Source of the DNA: Shinella yambaruensis
Lineage (GTDB): Bacteria > Pseudomonadota > Alphaproteobacteria > Rhizobiales > Rhizobiaceae
Assembly (NCBI RefSeq): GCF_022899355.1
Contig: NZ_JALJCK010000014.1
Location: 62,001 to 126,000, forward strand
Reading direction: 5' to 3'
Length of the DNA: 64,000 nt
The notes under the pieces were generated by a model. The model was not told the origin of the DNA and did no database searches. It saw only the letters and a program-made list of their open reading frames with translations. Positions 1-8,007 of the stretch are shown in pieces. A program made the position numbers and the translations under genes. Positions within the stretch are counted from its first letter, which is position 1. Each line of letters starts with the position of its first letter.

Positions 1-86
1 GGCACAGGGGGTCACGATCCTGCGACGAGGCAGCCTCCGATGCGCCCGGACTGGAAGAAGGACAGGAATTTCACGGCAGACGACCC

Positions 87-512
87 TCAGGAGGCCTCGG
101 CCGCATCCGGCACCGCCGCATGCACGGCAATGACGCTGAGCCGCCGCACCTTGCCGTCGCGCGCGGCCCATTCGATCGACTGGCCGGCCGAAAGGCCGAG
201 CAGGGCGGCGCCGACCGGCGTCAGCACGGAGATGCGCTGGCGGGAAATGTCGGCATCCTTCGGGAAGACGAGCTCGGCGGTCTGCGGCGGCTCGTCGTCG
301 ATGCGGAACTCGGCGACCGAGCCCATACGCATGATGCCGGGCGCCATGCGGGCGTCGTCGACGACTTTGGCGCGGTCGAGCTCGACGGCGAGCTGCTCGG
401 CGGCGTGCGGGTCGCGCTCGGCCAGCATGTCGGCAAGGTTCGACAGGCGCGCGTGTTCGGAGCGGGCGATGGTGATGGCGGGTGGCCGGATGGCCTTGGT
501 CTTCGCGGTCAT
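87..512 (-). CDS. rnk: Rnk-like nucleoside diphosphate kinase regulator
   Basis: A 141-residue protein of the Rnk/GreA-C-terminal family. Residues 1-50 form a short helical N-terminus (ITIARSEHARLSNLADML), and residues 60-130 match the GreA/GreB C-terminal FKBP-like domain with the typical sequences AELVFPKDAD, ISVLTPVGAALLGL and QSIEW. Rnk proteins bind RNA polymerase near the secondary channel and influence nucleoside diphosphate kinase levels; that role comes from the family, not from this sequence. The ATG at 510-512 fits the family N-terminus. It is monocistronic here, with a 360-base gap before the divergent carbonic anhydrase gene. The family call is firm and the exact role is inferred. 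Confidence 0.85.
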   Translation of the reverse strand: MTAKTKAIRPPAITIARSEHARLSNLADMLAERDPHAAEQLAVELDRAKVVDDARMAPGIMRMGSVAEFRIDDEPPQTAELVFPKDADISRQRISVLTPVGAALLGLSAGQSIEWAARDGKVRRLSVIAVHAAVPDAAEAS

Positions 513-872
513 GGGAACCTCACGGCGCGGGTCTTCGCGGCCCGGCGGGCACGCGGAAAATCAAAGATTGGGGGGAATGTCGCGCTTTTCCGGAGCGGCT
601 TTCGTGCTGAAACGAAACCGCCATTGCCCCACGGCCGGGGCGCGACGCGACCAAGCCGAGGGGCTAGTGTCCTGCGAGAGGAAACAACCGTTTCAAGAAC
701 CGGGCGATGGATTGCGTCGTGGTCATGCTGCCATGATGGCTTGAGGGCACGGGCAAAGTCAAGCCGAGACGCCGCGGCACGGCCGAACGCCGCCCCTGCG
801 ACGGTCTGACGATTTGACAGAAGCCAGGTTGGCGCGGAGAACACCTCATCCCCCAAGCGCCGGAGCCACGCC
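513..872. other. 360-base intergenic region between divergent rnk and carbonic anhydrase genes
   Basis: No convincing gene is present: the frames open here on both strands are arginine/proline-rich shadows. A hairpin at 595-621 pairs GCGG-c-TTTCGT with ACGAAA-CCGC around a short loop. A TTGACA hexamer at 814-819 could be the -35 of the carbonic anhydrase gene, but the matching -10 (around 837-842) is poor. Nothing else is recognised. Confidence 0.4.
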
Positions 873-1508
873 ATGATCGAAGACCTTTTCGCCCGGAACA
901 AAACCTGGTCCGCCGAGCGCAAGGCCGAGAAGGCCGACTATTTCGACCGCCTCGCCAACCTGCAGCAGCCGGACTATCTGTGGATCGGCTGTTCCGACAG
1001 CCGCGTGCCGGCCAATGTGATCGCCGGGCTGGAGCCGGGCGAGGTCTTCGTGCACCGCAACGTCGCCAACCTCATCCATCCGGCGGATCTCAACATGCTG
1101 TCCGTGGTCGAATATGCCGTGCACCAGCTCGGGGTGACGCACATCATCATCTGCGGGCACTATGGCTGCGGCGGCATCCGCGCCGCCGTCAGCGGCGAGC
1201 GCCTCGGCCTCATCGACCATTGGCTTCAGCCGGTCCGCGACGTGGCGGACCGGCGCTTCGCATGCCGGGAATGCACGCCCTGGAGCGATGCCGACCTCGA
1301 CCGGCTCTGCGAGGCCTCGATCACCGCGCAGGTGGAGCGGCTCGCCCGCACGCCGACCCTCCAGGCGGCCTGGCAGGCCGGCCGCGACGTTTCCATCCAC
1401 GGCTGGGTCTACGGCTTGAAGGACGGGCTGCTTTCTGATCTCAAATGCACGGTGAGCGGCAGAAAGGGAGGGCAAGCCCATGCCGGTGGCGATCAAGCGC
1501 ATCTATGA
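873..1508 (+). CDS. Beta-class carbonic anhydrase
   Basis: A 211-residue cytoplasmic zinc enzyme that interconverts CO2 and bicarbonate. The zinc ligands and active-site pair are visible: CSDSRV near residue 40 (Cys, Asp-Arg) and HYGCGG near residue 100 (His, Cys). The C-terminal motif IHGWVYGLKDGLL is also typical of beta-CAs of the Can/CynT group. The last ~20 residues run past the conserved core and overlap the start of the next gene by 29 bases, which suggests translational coupling with the DUF488 gene. There is no cynS or cynR beside it, so a cyanate role is not supported. Bicarbonate supply to carboxylases is the default assumption. Confidence 0.93.
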   Translation: MIEDLFARNKTWSAERKAEKADYFDRLANLQQPDYLWIGCSDSRVPANVIAGLEPGEVFVHRNVANLIHPADLNMLSVVEYAVHQLGVTHIIICGHYGCGGIRAAVSGERLGLIDHWLQPVRDVADRRFACRECTPWSDADLDRLCEASITAQVERLARTPTLQAAWQAGRDVSIHGWVYGLKDGLLSDLKCTVSGRKGGQAHAGGDQAHL

Positions 1509-1827
1509 CGAAGCCGATCCGGCGGACGGGACACGCATCCTCGTCGACCGGCTCTGGCCGCGCGGCCTCTCGAAGCAAAAGGCCGGCTTCGACCTCTGGA
1601 TGAAGGATGTGGCGCCCTCTTCCGCGCTGCGCAAATGGTTCGACCACAAGCCGGAGCGCTGGCCGGAATTCCAGGCGCGCTACCGGGAGGAGCTGCAGGG
1701 CAATCCGGCGCTGGAGGACCTGCGCGAGCGCGCCGAGGCCGGCACGGTCACGCTGCTCTACGGCGCGCGCAACCGGGAATTCAACCATGCGGCCGTGCTG
1801 GCCGACGTCCTCAAGGAGGGAACCTGA
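1480..1827 (+). CDS. DUF488 (YeaO-type) protein
   Basis: A 115-residue protein of the DUF488 family. Conserved family motifs are RIYD near residue 7, DGTRILVDRLWPRGLSK at 19-35, LWMKDVAPS and LRKWFDH in the middle, and LLYGARN at 93-99 near the C-terminus. No biochemical function is established that I can state with confidence. The start at 1480 has a strong purine-rich ribosome site (AAAGGGAGGG) and lies inside the end of the carbonic anhydrase gene, so the two are probably co-transcribed. It is soluble, with no signal peptide or membrane segment. Confidence 0.85.
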   Translation: MPVAIKRIYDEADPADGTRILVDRLWPRGLSKQKAGFDLWMKDVAPSSALRKWFDHKPERWPEFQARYREELQGNPALEDLRERAEAGTVTLLYGARNREFNHAAVLADVLKEGT

Positions 1828-1918
1828 AGCCCCCGCGCGGTCCGGCAATGACTGCAAAATTCTTGCTGGCTGGCTGCAAGAGAATTCATTTGTCAGGGAC
1901 CGGCAAGCCGGCCATTTT

Positions 1919-1937
1919 CTCCTCGTAACATGAGGAG
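1919..1937 (+). promoter_or_regulatory. Small hairpin enclosing the metB Shine-Dalgarno
   Basis: CTCCTC (1919-1924) is complementary to GAGGAG (1932-1937) across a 7-base loop. The second arm is the ribosome-binding site for the ATG at 1947. If it folds in the mRNA it would mask the site. Six base pairs could be chance, and no SAM riboswitch core was found upstream. Confidence 0.35.
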
Positions 1938-1946
1938 CAGGCATCG

Positions 1947-3113
1947 ATGTCCGAGCGAACGGCGATCGAAGTTCAACCGGAAACCGTTGCCGCGGCGCAT
2001 GGCGTGGCGAGCGACACCGCCTTCGGCGCGGTGGCCCCGCCCCTCTACCTTTCCACCACCTACGAGTTCGCGGATTTCGACACGCCGCGCGCCTATGACT
2101 ATGGCCGCGTCGGCAATCCAACGCGCGATCTCCTGGCGGATGCCATCAGCACGCTGGAAGGCGGGGCCGGCGCGGTGATGACGCCGAGCGGCATGGCGGC
2201 CGTTGATCTCTTGGTCGGGCGGCTTGCGGCCGGCAGCCTGGTCCTGGCGCCGCACGACTGTTACGGCGGCACGATGCGCCTGCTGAAAGCGCGCGCCGCG
2301 CTCGGCCAGCTCTCGCTCCGGCTGGTGGACCAGTCGGATATCGGGGCCGTCAAGGCATCGCTCCTCGACCGTCCGGCGCTCATGCTGGTCGAGACCCCGA
2401 GCAACCCGCTGATGCGCGTGGTGGACATTGCCACCCTCGCCGGCCTTGCCAGGGCGGCAGGCGCGCGCGTCGCCGTCGACAACACCTTCCTCTCGCCCGC
2501 CTTGCAGAAACCGCTGTCGCTCGGCGCCGACTATGTGCTGCATTCGACGACGAAATTCCTCAACGGCCATTCGGACGTCATCGCCGGCGCGGTGATCGCG
2601 GCCGATGCGGAGGAGGCGCGCGGCCTGAAGCACTGGGCCAACGTCACCGGCGCGACGGCCGCGCCCTTCGATTCCTGGCTGACGCTGCGCGGGCTCAGGA
2701 CCCTGTTTGCCCGCATGGCCGCGCAGGAGCGCAATGCCATGGCGATCGCCGAGCGGCTTTGCGCGCATCCCGCCGTTTCCCGCGTGCACTATCCGGGCCT
2801 TGCCGACCATCCGGACCACGCGCTCGCCGCGCGCCAGCAGCGGGGTTTCGGCGCGATGATGAGCTTCGAGCTTGTCGGCGGCGTTCCGGCGGTGCGGCGT
2901 TTCGTGAAGGGGGTGCGTTGCTTCACCTTCGCCGAATCGCTCGGCGGCGTCGAAAGCCTTGTCGCGCATCCCGCCACCATGACCCATGTCGACATGGGAG
3001 CGGAAGCGCGCGGCAGGGCCGGTATCGGCGACGGACTGCTCAGGCTTTCCGTCGGGCTCGAGCATGCCGACGACCTGCTCGCCGGGCTCGAAGCCGGTCT
3101 TTCAGGCTGTTGA
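1947..3113 (+). CDS. metB: Cystathionine gamma-synthase-type PLP enzyme (Cys/Met metabolism family)
   Basis: A 388-residue fold-type-I PLP enzyme of the Cys/Met metabolism family, the normal length. Visible features are YDYGRVGNPTRDLL (50-64), the SGMAA cofactor-phosphate region (81-85), ETPSNPLMRVVDI (149-161), VDNTF (177-181) and the Schiff-base lysine K203 in HSTTKFLNGHSD. The family includes cystathionine gamma-synthase, cystathionine beta/gamma-lyase and O-acyl-homoserine sulfhydrylase, and the motifs alone do not separate these cleanly; gamma-synthase is the most likely. A 5-formyl-THF cyclo-ligase follows 54 bases downstream on the same strand, so both may serve sulfur-amino-acid and one-carbon metabolism. 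Confidence 0.82.
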   Translation: MSERTAIEVQPETVAAAHGVASDTAFGAVAPPLYLSTTYEFADFDTPRAYDYGRVGNPTRDLLADAISTLEGGAGAVMTPSGMAAVDLLVGRLAAGSLVLAPHDCYGGTMRLLKARAALGQLSLRLVDQSDIGAVKASLLDRPALMLVETPSNPLMRVVDIATLAGLARAAGARVAVDNTFLSPALQKPLSLGADYVLHSTTKFLNGHSDVIAGAVIAADAEEARGLKHWANVTGATAAPFDSWLTLRGLRTLFARMAAQERNAMAIAERLCAHPAVSRVHYPGLADHPDHALAARQQRGFGAMMSFELVGGVPAVRRFVKGVRCFTFAESLGGVESLVAHPATMTHVDMGAEARGRAGIGDGLLRLSVGLEHADDLLAGLEAGLSGC

Positions 3114-3167
3114 CGTGTTTTCATTCGCACTTGCCCGCAGACGCCCTGCACTGTCGAAAGGGAGGAC

Positions 3168-3884
3168 ATGATGGAGGCCGATGACGACATTCCCGCCACC
3201 TTCGCCTCGCCGGCCTGCTTCATGCACGAGGTCGACCCCCGCTATACGGGCCTGCCTGGCCCGCTCGACCGGCAGGCCTGGACGGATGTCGACCGCTGGC
3301 GCAGAAACGAACGCGAACGCCTGATCGCCGCGCGCCTCGCCGTGCCGGCCGAGATGCGGGCGCGCCAAGGCGAGGCGATCGCCGCCGGCATCCTGGCCGA
3401 GATCGGCGATGTCGAGGGACGCGTCGTCAGCGCCTACTGGCCCTTCCGCGGCGAGCCGGACCTGCGACCGCTGCTTGCCGAGGTCGCGAGGCGAGGCGGG
3501 CGCACGGCGCTGCCGGTCGTCGTCGAGAAGGGACGGCCGCTGGAGTTCCATCTCTGGCAGGCGGGCGATCCGCTTTCCCGCGGTGTCTGGAACATCCCGA
3601 TACCGGCTGAGCGCAACCGTGTCCTGCCCGATATCGTGCTTTCGCCGGTCGTCGGCTACGATCCCGCCTGCTACCGGCTCGGCTATGGCGGTGGTTTCTT
3701 CGACCGGACGCTGGCGGCCATGCCGGCCCGGCCGCGCGTCATCGGCCTCGGCTACAGCGCGGCGCGTCTTCAGACGATCTATCCGCAGCTGCACGACATT
3801 CCGATGGACCTGATCGTGACGGAAACCGGCACCGTGCGCCCCGCGCCTCAGGCGGACGTTTCCACCGTGCGCGCCTTGACGTAG
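3168..3884 (+). CDS. 5-formyltetrahydrofolate cyclo-ligase family protein
   Basis: A 238-residue protein of the 5-FCL family (ATP-dependent conversion of 5-formyl-THF to 5,10-methenyl-THF). The hallmarks are the N-terminal RRNERERLIAARLAV helix (~45), AYWPFRGEPDLRPLL (~85-100), the ATP-binding loop LGYGGGFFDRTLA (~165-178) and the C-terminal DLIVTE. It carries about 40 extra N-terminal residues compared with E. coli YgfA. In many proteobacteria ygfA follows the 6S RNA gene; only 54 bases precede this gene, so no 6S RNA fits here. Two adjacent ATGs (3168 and 3171) follow GGGAGG. Its 3' end overlaps the convergent MFS gene by 37 bases. Confidence 0.88.
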   Translation: MMEADDDIPATFASPACFMHEVDPRYTGLPGPLDRQAWTDVDRWRRNERERLIAARLAVPAEMRARQGEAIAAGILAEIGDVEGRVVSAYWPFRGEPDLRPLLAEVARRGGRTALPVVVEKGRPLEFHLWQAGDPLSRGVWNIPIPAERNRVLPDIVLSPVVGYDPACYRLGYGGGFFDRTLAAMPARPRVIGLGYSAARLQTIYPQLHDIPMDLIVTETGTVRPAPQADVSTVRALT

Positions 3885-5125
3885 AGCGCCCGGCCGGCGA
3901 ACCAGCCGTTGACCGCCGCGCCGAGGCCGAGCAGCACGAAGAGCACGGCGCTCCAGGCGAAACTGCCGGTCCAGCCGCGGATGAGCCCGACGATCAGCGG
4001 GCCGATGGCGGCGAGCAGGTAGCCGACGCATTGCGCCATGCCGGACAGATGCGCCGCCACATGCGGATCGCGCGTGCGCAGCACGATGACGGTGAGCGCC
4101 ACCGCGATCAGCCCGCCCTGCCCGATGCCCTGCAGCACCGCCCAGATCCAGACCGTGGAGAGCGGCGCGAAGAGCAGGCCGAGAAGGGCGACGACGGCCA
4201 GGCCGCAGAGCACGACGTTGATCAGCCGCTGGTCCTTGCCGCGCACGGCGATATGCGGCGCGACGAGGCAGGACGCGGCCTGCACCATGACGGAGACGGA
4301 CACGATGGCCCCGGCGGTGACGCCGTCGAGACCGCGCTCGCGCAGGATCGGCACCAGCCAGCCGAAGACGCAATAGGCGAGTGCCGATTGCAGGCCCATG
4401 AAGAGCGTGACCTGCCAGGCCAGCCTGTCGCGCCACAGCCCCTCGACCCAGAAGCCGGTGCGCGCGGCCTGCCTGCGCGTCGCCAGCACCTGCGGCAGCC
4501 ACAGGAAGCCGACGACGAGCGCCGGCAGCGCCCAGATGGCGAGCGCGCCATCGCGCGAACCGCCCAGCGCATGCTCGATCGGCAGCGTCAGGCCGGCCGC
4601 GCTCGCCGCGCCCGCGCAGAGCGCCATCGTGTACCAGCCGGTCATCAGCGCTGCCTTGTCGGGGAAATCACGCTTGACGAGGCCGGGCAGCAGCACGTTG
4701 CCGACCGCGATGCAGGCGCCGGCGAGCGCCGTGCCGAGGAAGAGCAGCGGAACGGAGGAAAGGCCGCGCAGCGCCGTGCCGAGCGCCAGGAGGAAGACGA
4801 CGAGGAGCAGCGTGCGCTCCGTGCCGATGCGCTGGGCAAGGCGCGGCGCCAGCGGCGAGAACAAGCCGAGGCAGACGACGGGCAATGTCGTCAGGAGGCT
4901 GGCGCCGGTGGCCGAAAGGCCGAGCGTGTCGCGGATCTCCGGCAGCAGCGCCGAGGCGCTGGAAAAGACCGGCCGCAGGTTGAAGGCGATGAGCACGAGG
5001 CTGGCGCCGAGCAGGAAACGCGCGGCGGCGGCCTTCGGCCGGTGCGGCGCGGGCGCCGGCACGCTGTCGGCCTCGGCATCGATCAGGTCGATCGCGCCGG
5101 AATCGTTTTCGGCGAGACGGGTCAT
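3848..5125 (-). CDS. MFS transporter, CynX/NimT-type
   Basis: A 425-residue inner-membrane protein with about 12 hydrophobic segments, preceded by a ~35-residue acidic cytoplasmic N-terminus. The first segments contain the family sequences LIAFNLRPVFSSASALLPEIR and LSPLAPRLAQRIG-like loops typical of the CynX/NimT subfamily of the major facilitator superfamily. Members have been linked to cyanate or 2-nitroimidazole transport, but the substrate here is unknown. Its start overlaps the stop of the upstream FadR-type regulator by 4 bases (ATGA), so the two form a translationally coupled operon and the regulator probably controls the transporter. Confidence 0.85.
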   Translation of the reverse strand: MTRLAENDSGAIDLIDAEADSVPAPAPHRPKAAAARFLLGASLVLIAFNLRPVFSSASALLPEIRDTLGLSATGASLLTTLPVVCLGLFSPLAPRLAQRIGTERTLLLVVFLLALGTALRGLSSVPLLFLGTALAGACIAVGNVLLPGLVKRDFPDKAALMTGWYTMALCAGAASAAGLTLPIEHALGGSRDGALAIWALPALVVGFLWLPQVLATRRQAARTGFWVEGLWRDRLAWQVTLFMGLQSALAYCVFGWLVPILRERGLDGVTAGAIVSVSVMVQAASCLVAPHIAVRGKDQRLINVVLCGLAVVALLGLLFAPLSTVWIWAVLQGIGQGGLIAVALTVIVLRTRDPHVAAHLSGMAQCVGYLLAAIGPLIVGLIRGWTGSFAWSAVLFVLLGLGAAVNGWFAGRALYVKARTVETSA

Positions 5126-5811
5126 GACATCAGCAACCGGTCGAGGGCGGACAGGACCGGCGCCATGAAGCGGCGGACGGCGGCATCGGCGGCATCCGGA
5201 TCGCCGCTCTCGATGGCATCGACGATGGCGACATGGGCGGCCATGTCGGGTTCCGGCAGGTCCTGGCCGAGGGTCGCCTCGATGGTTTCGGCAATGAGCG
5301 TGGAGAAGAAATCGTACATGCCGATCAGCACCGCATTCCGCGAGGCGGCGATGACGGCCTGGTGGAAGGCGAAATCGCGGGCGATGAAATCCGTCTTGTC
5401 GTTTTCCGCGTAGGGGCCGCGTGCGGCAAGCAGGGCCCGAAGGCCGGCGATGACGGCCGGCGTCTGGCGCAGCGCCGCAAGCCGCGCTGCCTCCACATCG
5501 AGCGCCAGGCGCGCCTCGAACTGGTCGCGCAGGCCCGCGCGCCGGGCCATGCCGAGCGGACGCACGGTATCCGCCGTCGAGACCACATAGGTGCCGGAGC
5601 CCTGCCGCGTCTCGAGATAGCCCTGCGAGACAAGGACGCGCACGGCCTCGCGTACCGTGCCGCGGCTGACGGAGAGCATGGCCGACAGCGCCGCCTCGTT
5701 CGGCAGCTTCGCGCCCACCGCCCAGCGGCGCCCGAGGATTTCGGTGCGGATCGCCTCCACGGCCGTGTCGGCGAGATTGATCTTGCTCAGAGAGTGCATG
5801 GCGTCAGTCAT
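5122..5811 (-). CDS. FadR-subfamily GntR transcriptional regulator
   Basis: A 229-residue repressor-type regulator. Residues ~12-75 are a GntR winged helix with KLPNEAALSAMLSVSRGTVREAVRVL and the wing QGSGTYVV. Residues ~90-225 form an all-helical FCD ligand domain (FEARLALDVEAARLAA; DFAFHQAVIAAS; AHVAIVDAIESGD) with the His/Asp pattern that often binds a metal and a carboxylate effector. It heads an operon with the overlapping MFS gene. A 31-base perfect palindrome covers its own start codon (ATG 5809-5811), pointing to autorepression. There is no Shine-Dalgarno ahead of 5811 or of the alternative ATG at 5799, so the message may be leaderless. Confidence 0.9.
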   Translation of the reverse strand: MTDAMHSLSKINLADTAVEAIRTEILGRRWAVGAKLPNEAALSAMLSVSRGTVREAVRVLVSQGYLETRQGSGTYVVSTADTVRPLGMARRAGLRDQFEARLALDVEAARLAALRQTPAVIAGLRALLAARGPYAENDKTDFIARDFAFHQAVIAASRNAVLIGMYDFFSTLIAETIEATLGQDLPEPDMAAHVAIVDAIESGDPDAADAAVRRFMAPVLSALDRLLMS

Positions 5812-5836
5812 AAAGTCATCAGATGACTTTATGACT
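5806..5836. promoter_or_regulatory. 31-base perfect palindromic operator at the FadR-type gene
   Basis: AGTCATAAAGTCATC (5806-5820) is followed by a single A and then its exact reverse complement (5822-5836). It overlaps the start codon of the minus-strand regulator gene. The position and symmetry are those of an autoregulatory operator of a dimeric GntR protein. Confidence 0.8.
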
Positions 5837-6008
5837 AGCCCGCTTCCGGACGACGGTCAAATGAATTCGGACACCTTTTTATCAGGCCCGATCGCATTCG
5901 GCTGGCCCCCTCCCACGAGGCGGAAGGGTTTTAACGCCCGCCCCGCCCCAAACGCAAAGAGTGAAAAAACTCCTGCTCCGTGGGAGAGATGCCGACAGGC
6001 AGAGGGGA

Positions 6009-7040
6009 TTACTGCTTGCGCGGCCAGGTATCGGCCAGGCGATAGCCCGCCGGCCACGGATCGTCCGGGTCGAGCATGACCTGGCTGGTGCCGGTGATCC
6101 AGGCGCGGCCGGAGATTTCCGGCACGATGGCCGGACGACCGCCGACCGTGGTCTCGCCGACGATGCGGCAGTCGAAACGCGAATCGATGATCGAATAGCC
6201 GGAGAAGCTCTGGCCGAGCCTGATCTGGCCGCGCGCATGCAGCACGGCCATGCGGGCCGAGCAACCGGTGCCGGTCGGCGAGCGGTCGAGCTTGGCCGGC
6301 TGGATGACGACGGTGTTGCGGCCGTGCAGCGCGCCGTCGCGCTCCTCCACCGGCAGCGTCAGCTGGCAGAAGGAGATGTGGTTCCATTCCGGGTTTTCCG
6401 GATGGGTGAAGCCGAGCTGCTCGTTGGCCGCCCTGGTGATGCGGATGCCGGTCTCGGCAAGCTCCCGCGCCTCGTCCGGCGTCACGGCGAAGCCGAGCGC
6501 GCGGGCATCGGCGAAGACGAAGCTGTCGCCGCCATAGGCGGTATCGACGGTGAGCGTGCCAAGGCCCTCCACCTCCAGCTTCGCATCCAGCTTGTCGGCA
6601 AAGGAGGGCACGTTGGTGACGGTGATGCGCTCGGCCTTGCCGTTGCGGCAGGCGGCCACGACATTCACCAGCCCGCCCGGCGCCTCCAGCACCATGCGGG
6701 TCTCCGGCTCGACCATGGGCACGATGCCGCTGTCGAGCAGCACGGTGGAGACGCAGATCGAGTTGGAGCCGGACATCGGCGGCGTGTCCTCCGGCTCCAT
6801 GATGATGAAGCCCATGGTGGCGCGCGGGTCCTTCGGCGGCACGAGCAGGTTGATGTGGCGGAACACGCCGCCGCGCGGCTCGTTCAGCACGAAATTGCGC
6901 AGGGTCTTGTCCTCGGCGATGAAATTGCGCTGCTCCCACAGCGTCTTGCCGGGCGGCGGGGCGACGCCGCCGACGATGACGTCGCCCACCTCGCCTTCGG
7001 CGTGGCAGGAGACGATGTGGATGACCTTGCTGCTGCGCAT
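6009..7040 (-). CDS. Proline racemase-superfamily protein, probable trans-3-hydroxy-L-proline dehydratase-like
   Basis: A 343-residue protein using the ATG at 7038-7040, which has a GGAGAAG ribosome site; the longer frame to 7136 lacks one. The fold is marked by [13 protein letters not shown] (~10-22), [13 protein letters not shown] (~57-69) and [11 protein letters not shown] (253-263). Proline racemase and 4-hydroxyproline epimerase use two catalytic cysteines. Here the first position is Ser90 (MSGSNS) and the second is Thr257 (SPTGTG). Thr at the second site is the mark of trans-3-hydroxyproline dehydratases, while Ser at the first site is less usual, so the exact reaction is uncertain. It is divergent from a GntR regulator across a shared operator, consistent with an inducible hydroxyproline pathway gene. 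Confidence 0.8.
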   Translation of the reverse strand: MRSSKVIHIVSCHAEGEVGDVIVGGVAPPPGKTLWEQRNFIAEDKTLRNFVLNEPRGGVFRHINLLVPPKDPRATMGFIIMEPEDTPPMSGSNSICVSTVLLDSGIVPMVEPETRMVLEAPGGLVNVVAACRNGKAERITVTNVPSFADKLDAKLEVEGLGTLTVDTAYGGDSFVFADARALGFAVTPDEARELAETGIRITRAANEQLGFTHPENPEWNHISFCQLTLPVEERDGALHGRNTVVIQPAKLDRSPTGTGCSARMAVLHARGQIRLGQSFSGYSIIDSRFDCRIVGETTVGGRPAIVPEISGRAWITGTSQVMLDPDDPWPAGYRLADTWPRKQ

Positions 7041-7118
7041 GGTTCTTCTCCGGTTTTCCAGGCTGTTTCGGCGCGTTGCAGGCTTGCCTTGCCGACGCGA
7101 TCCCGCTTTCATAGAAAA

Positions 7119-7136
7119 ATTGGATCCAATATACAA
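7119..7136. promoter_or_regulatory. Candidate GntR operator between racemase-family gene and its regulator
   Basis: ATTGGATCCAAT (7119-7130) is a perfect 12-base palindrome. It overlaps AATATACAA (7128-7136), a 9-mer that also occurs at 62894-62902 in front of the hydroxyproline-type ABC importer. It sits in the 192-base divergent promoter region, about 80 bases upstream of the minus-strand start and about 100 upstream of the plus-strand start. Confidence 0.6.
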
Positions 7137-7232
7137 TCGTGTTCTTCACGGCGTCGCCGCGGCAGGGCTCTGTTGCCCCGCTCCCGGTTTCGACCTATGA
7201 CCGATCGCTTCATTCCACCGGGGTTCGACGTG

Positions 7233-7898
7233 ATGAAATTTGCTGCCGTCGATGTCAGGCAGGCCGCTTCGGCGGCCGATATCGTCTACGAGGCCCTGCG
7301 CAAGGCGATCATCGAGGGCGACCTTGCCGAGGGCGAGAACCTTCGGCAGGACCAGATCGCGCAGATGTTCAACATCAGCCGCATCCCCGTGCGCGAGGCC
7401 CTGTCACGGCTGGAGCAGCACGGCCTCATCACCACCCAGCGCTACAAGGGCGCCGTGGTGGCCGGCCTGTCGGTCGAGGAGATCGAGGAGATCTTCGAGT
7501 TCCGCGCGCTGATCGAGGCGGAGGTCATCCGCCTCGCCGTGCCCAATCTCGACCGGCAAACGCTAGAAAAGGCGCGGCGCTACTGCGATGCCTTCGACCG
7601 GGAGACCGACCCGCACCGCTTGGGCGAGATCAACCGCAACTTCCATTACAGCCTCTACGAGGCCTCGCGCCGGCCGTATTATCTGCAGAACGTGCGCTCC
7701 TCGCTCGACCGCATCGACCGGTATCTGCGCGCCCAGCTGACCTTCACCAACGGCGTGCCGCGCGCCGGGCGCGAGCACGAGGCGATCCTTGCCGCCTGCG
7801 AACAGGGCGATGCGGAGCTCGCCTCGCGGCTGACGCGCGACCACATCCTCGATGCCGGCCGATCGCTGATGACGTTCCTGCGGGAGCAGCGCGGCTGA
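7233..7898 (+). CDS. GntR-family (FCD domain) transcriptional regulator
   Basis: A 221-residue regulator if the ATG at 7233 is used (GGGG 9 bases upstream). An in-frame ATG at 7197 would add 12 residues (MTDRFIPPGFDV) but has no clear ribosome site. The N-terminal winged helix carries IVYEALRKAIIEGDLAEGENL, QIAQMFNISRIPVREALSRL and the wing GAVVAGLS. The C-terminal FCD domain begins at EIFEFRALIEAEVIRLA and includes NRNFHYSLYEAS. Such regulators commonly repress amino-acid and organic-acid catabolic genes. Divergence from the racemase-family gene makes a hydroxyproline-derived effector likely (inference), and it could also act on the cluster at 56.7-64 kb. Confidence 0.88.
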   Translation: MKFAAVDVRQAASAADIVYEALRKAIIEGDLAEGENLRQDQIAQMFNISRIPVREALSRLEQHGLITTQRYKGAVVAGLSVEEIEEIFEFRALIEAEVIRLAVPNLDRQTLEKARRYCDAFDRETDPHRLGEINRNFHYSLYEASRRPYYLQNVRSSLDRIDRYLRAQLTFTNGVPRAGREHEAILAACEQGDAELASRLTRDHILDAGRSLMTFLREQRG

Positions 7899-8007
7899 GC
7901 GGAAGGCTCCCCGGCCATTCGTTTGTCCGCGGCGCCTGCCTTGGACTATCCCATCGGCCGGAAGACCGGCGCGGCGCGAGCGGGAACCCCGCCGGCACCG
8001 CCTTTCG

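Noticed and set aside
509-922. 137-residue minus-strand frame upstream of rnk
   Set aside because: It overlaps the carbonic anhydrase start and rnk start, has no ribosome site, and its composition is typical of non-coding GC-rich DNA.
1828-1946. SAM riboswitch ahead of the metB-like gene
   Set aside because: No SAM-I or SAM-II core could be recognised; only a small hairpin around the ribosome site is present.
3114-3167. 6S RNA beside the 5-formyl-THF cyclo-ligase gene
   Set aside because: The gap is 54 bases, too short for 6S RNA.
873-5125. Cyanate detoxification locus (carbonic anhydrase plus CynX-like MFS)
   Set aside because: There is no cyanase or CynR, and the two genes are 2.3 kb apart on opposite strands in different operons.
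5961-7898. 645-residue plus-strand frame
   Set aside because: Only the last ~222 residues are the GntR regulator; the upstream part is antisense to the racemase-family gene, so the start was moved to 7233.
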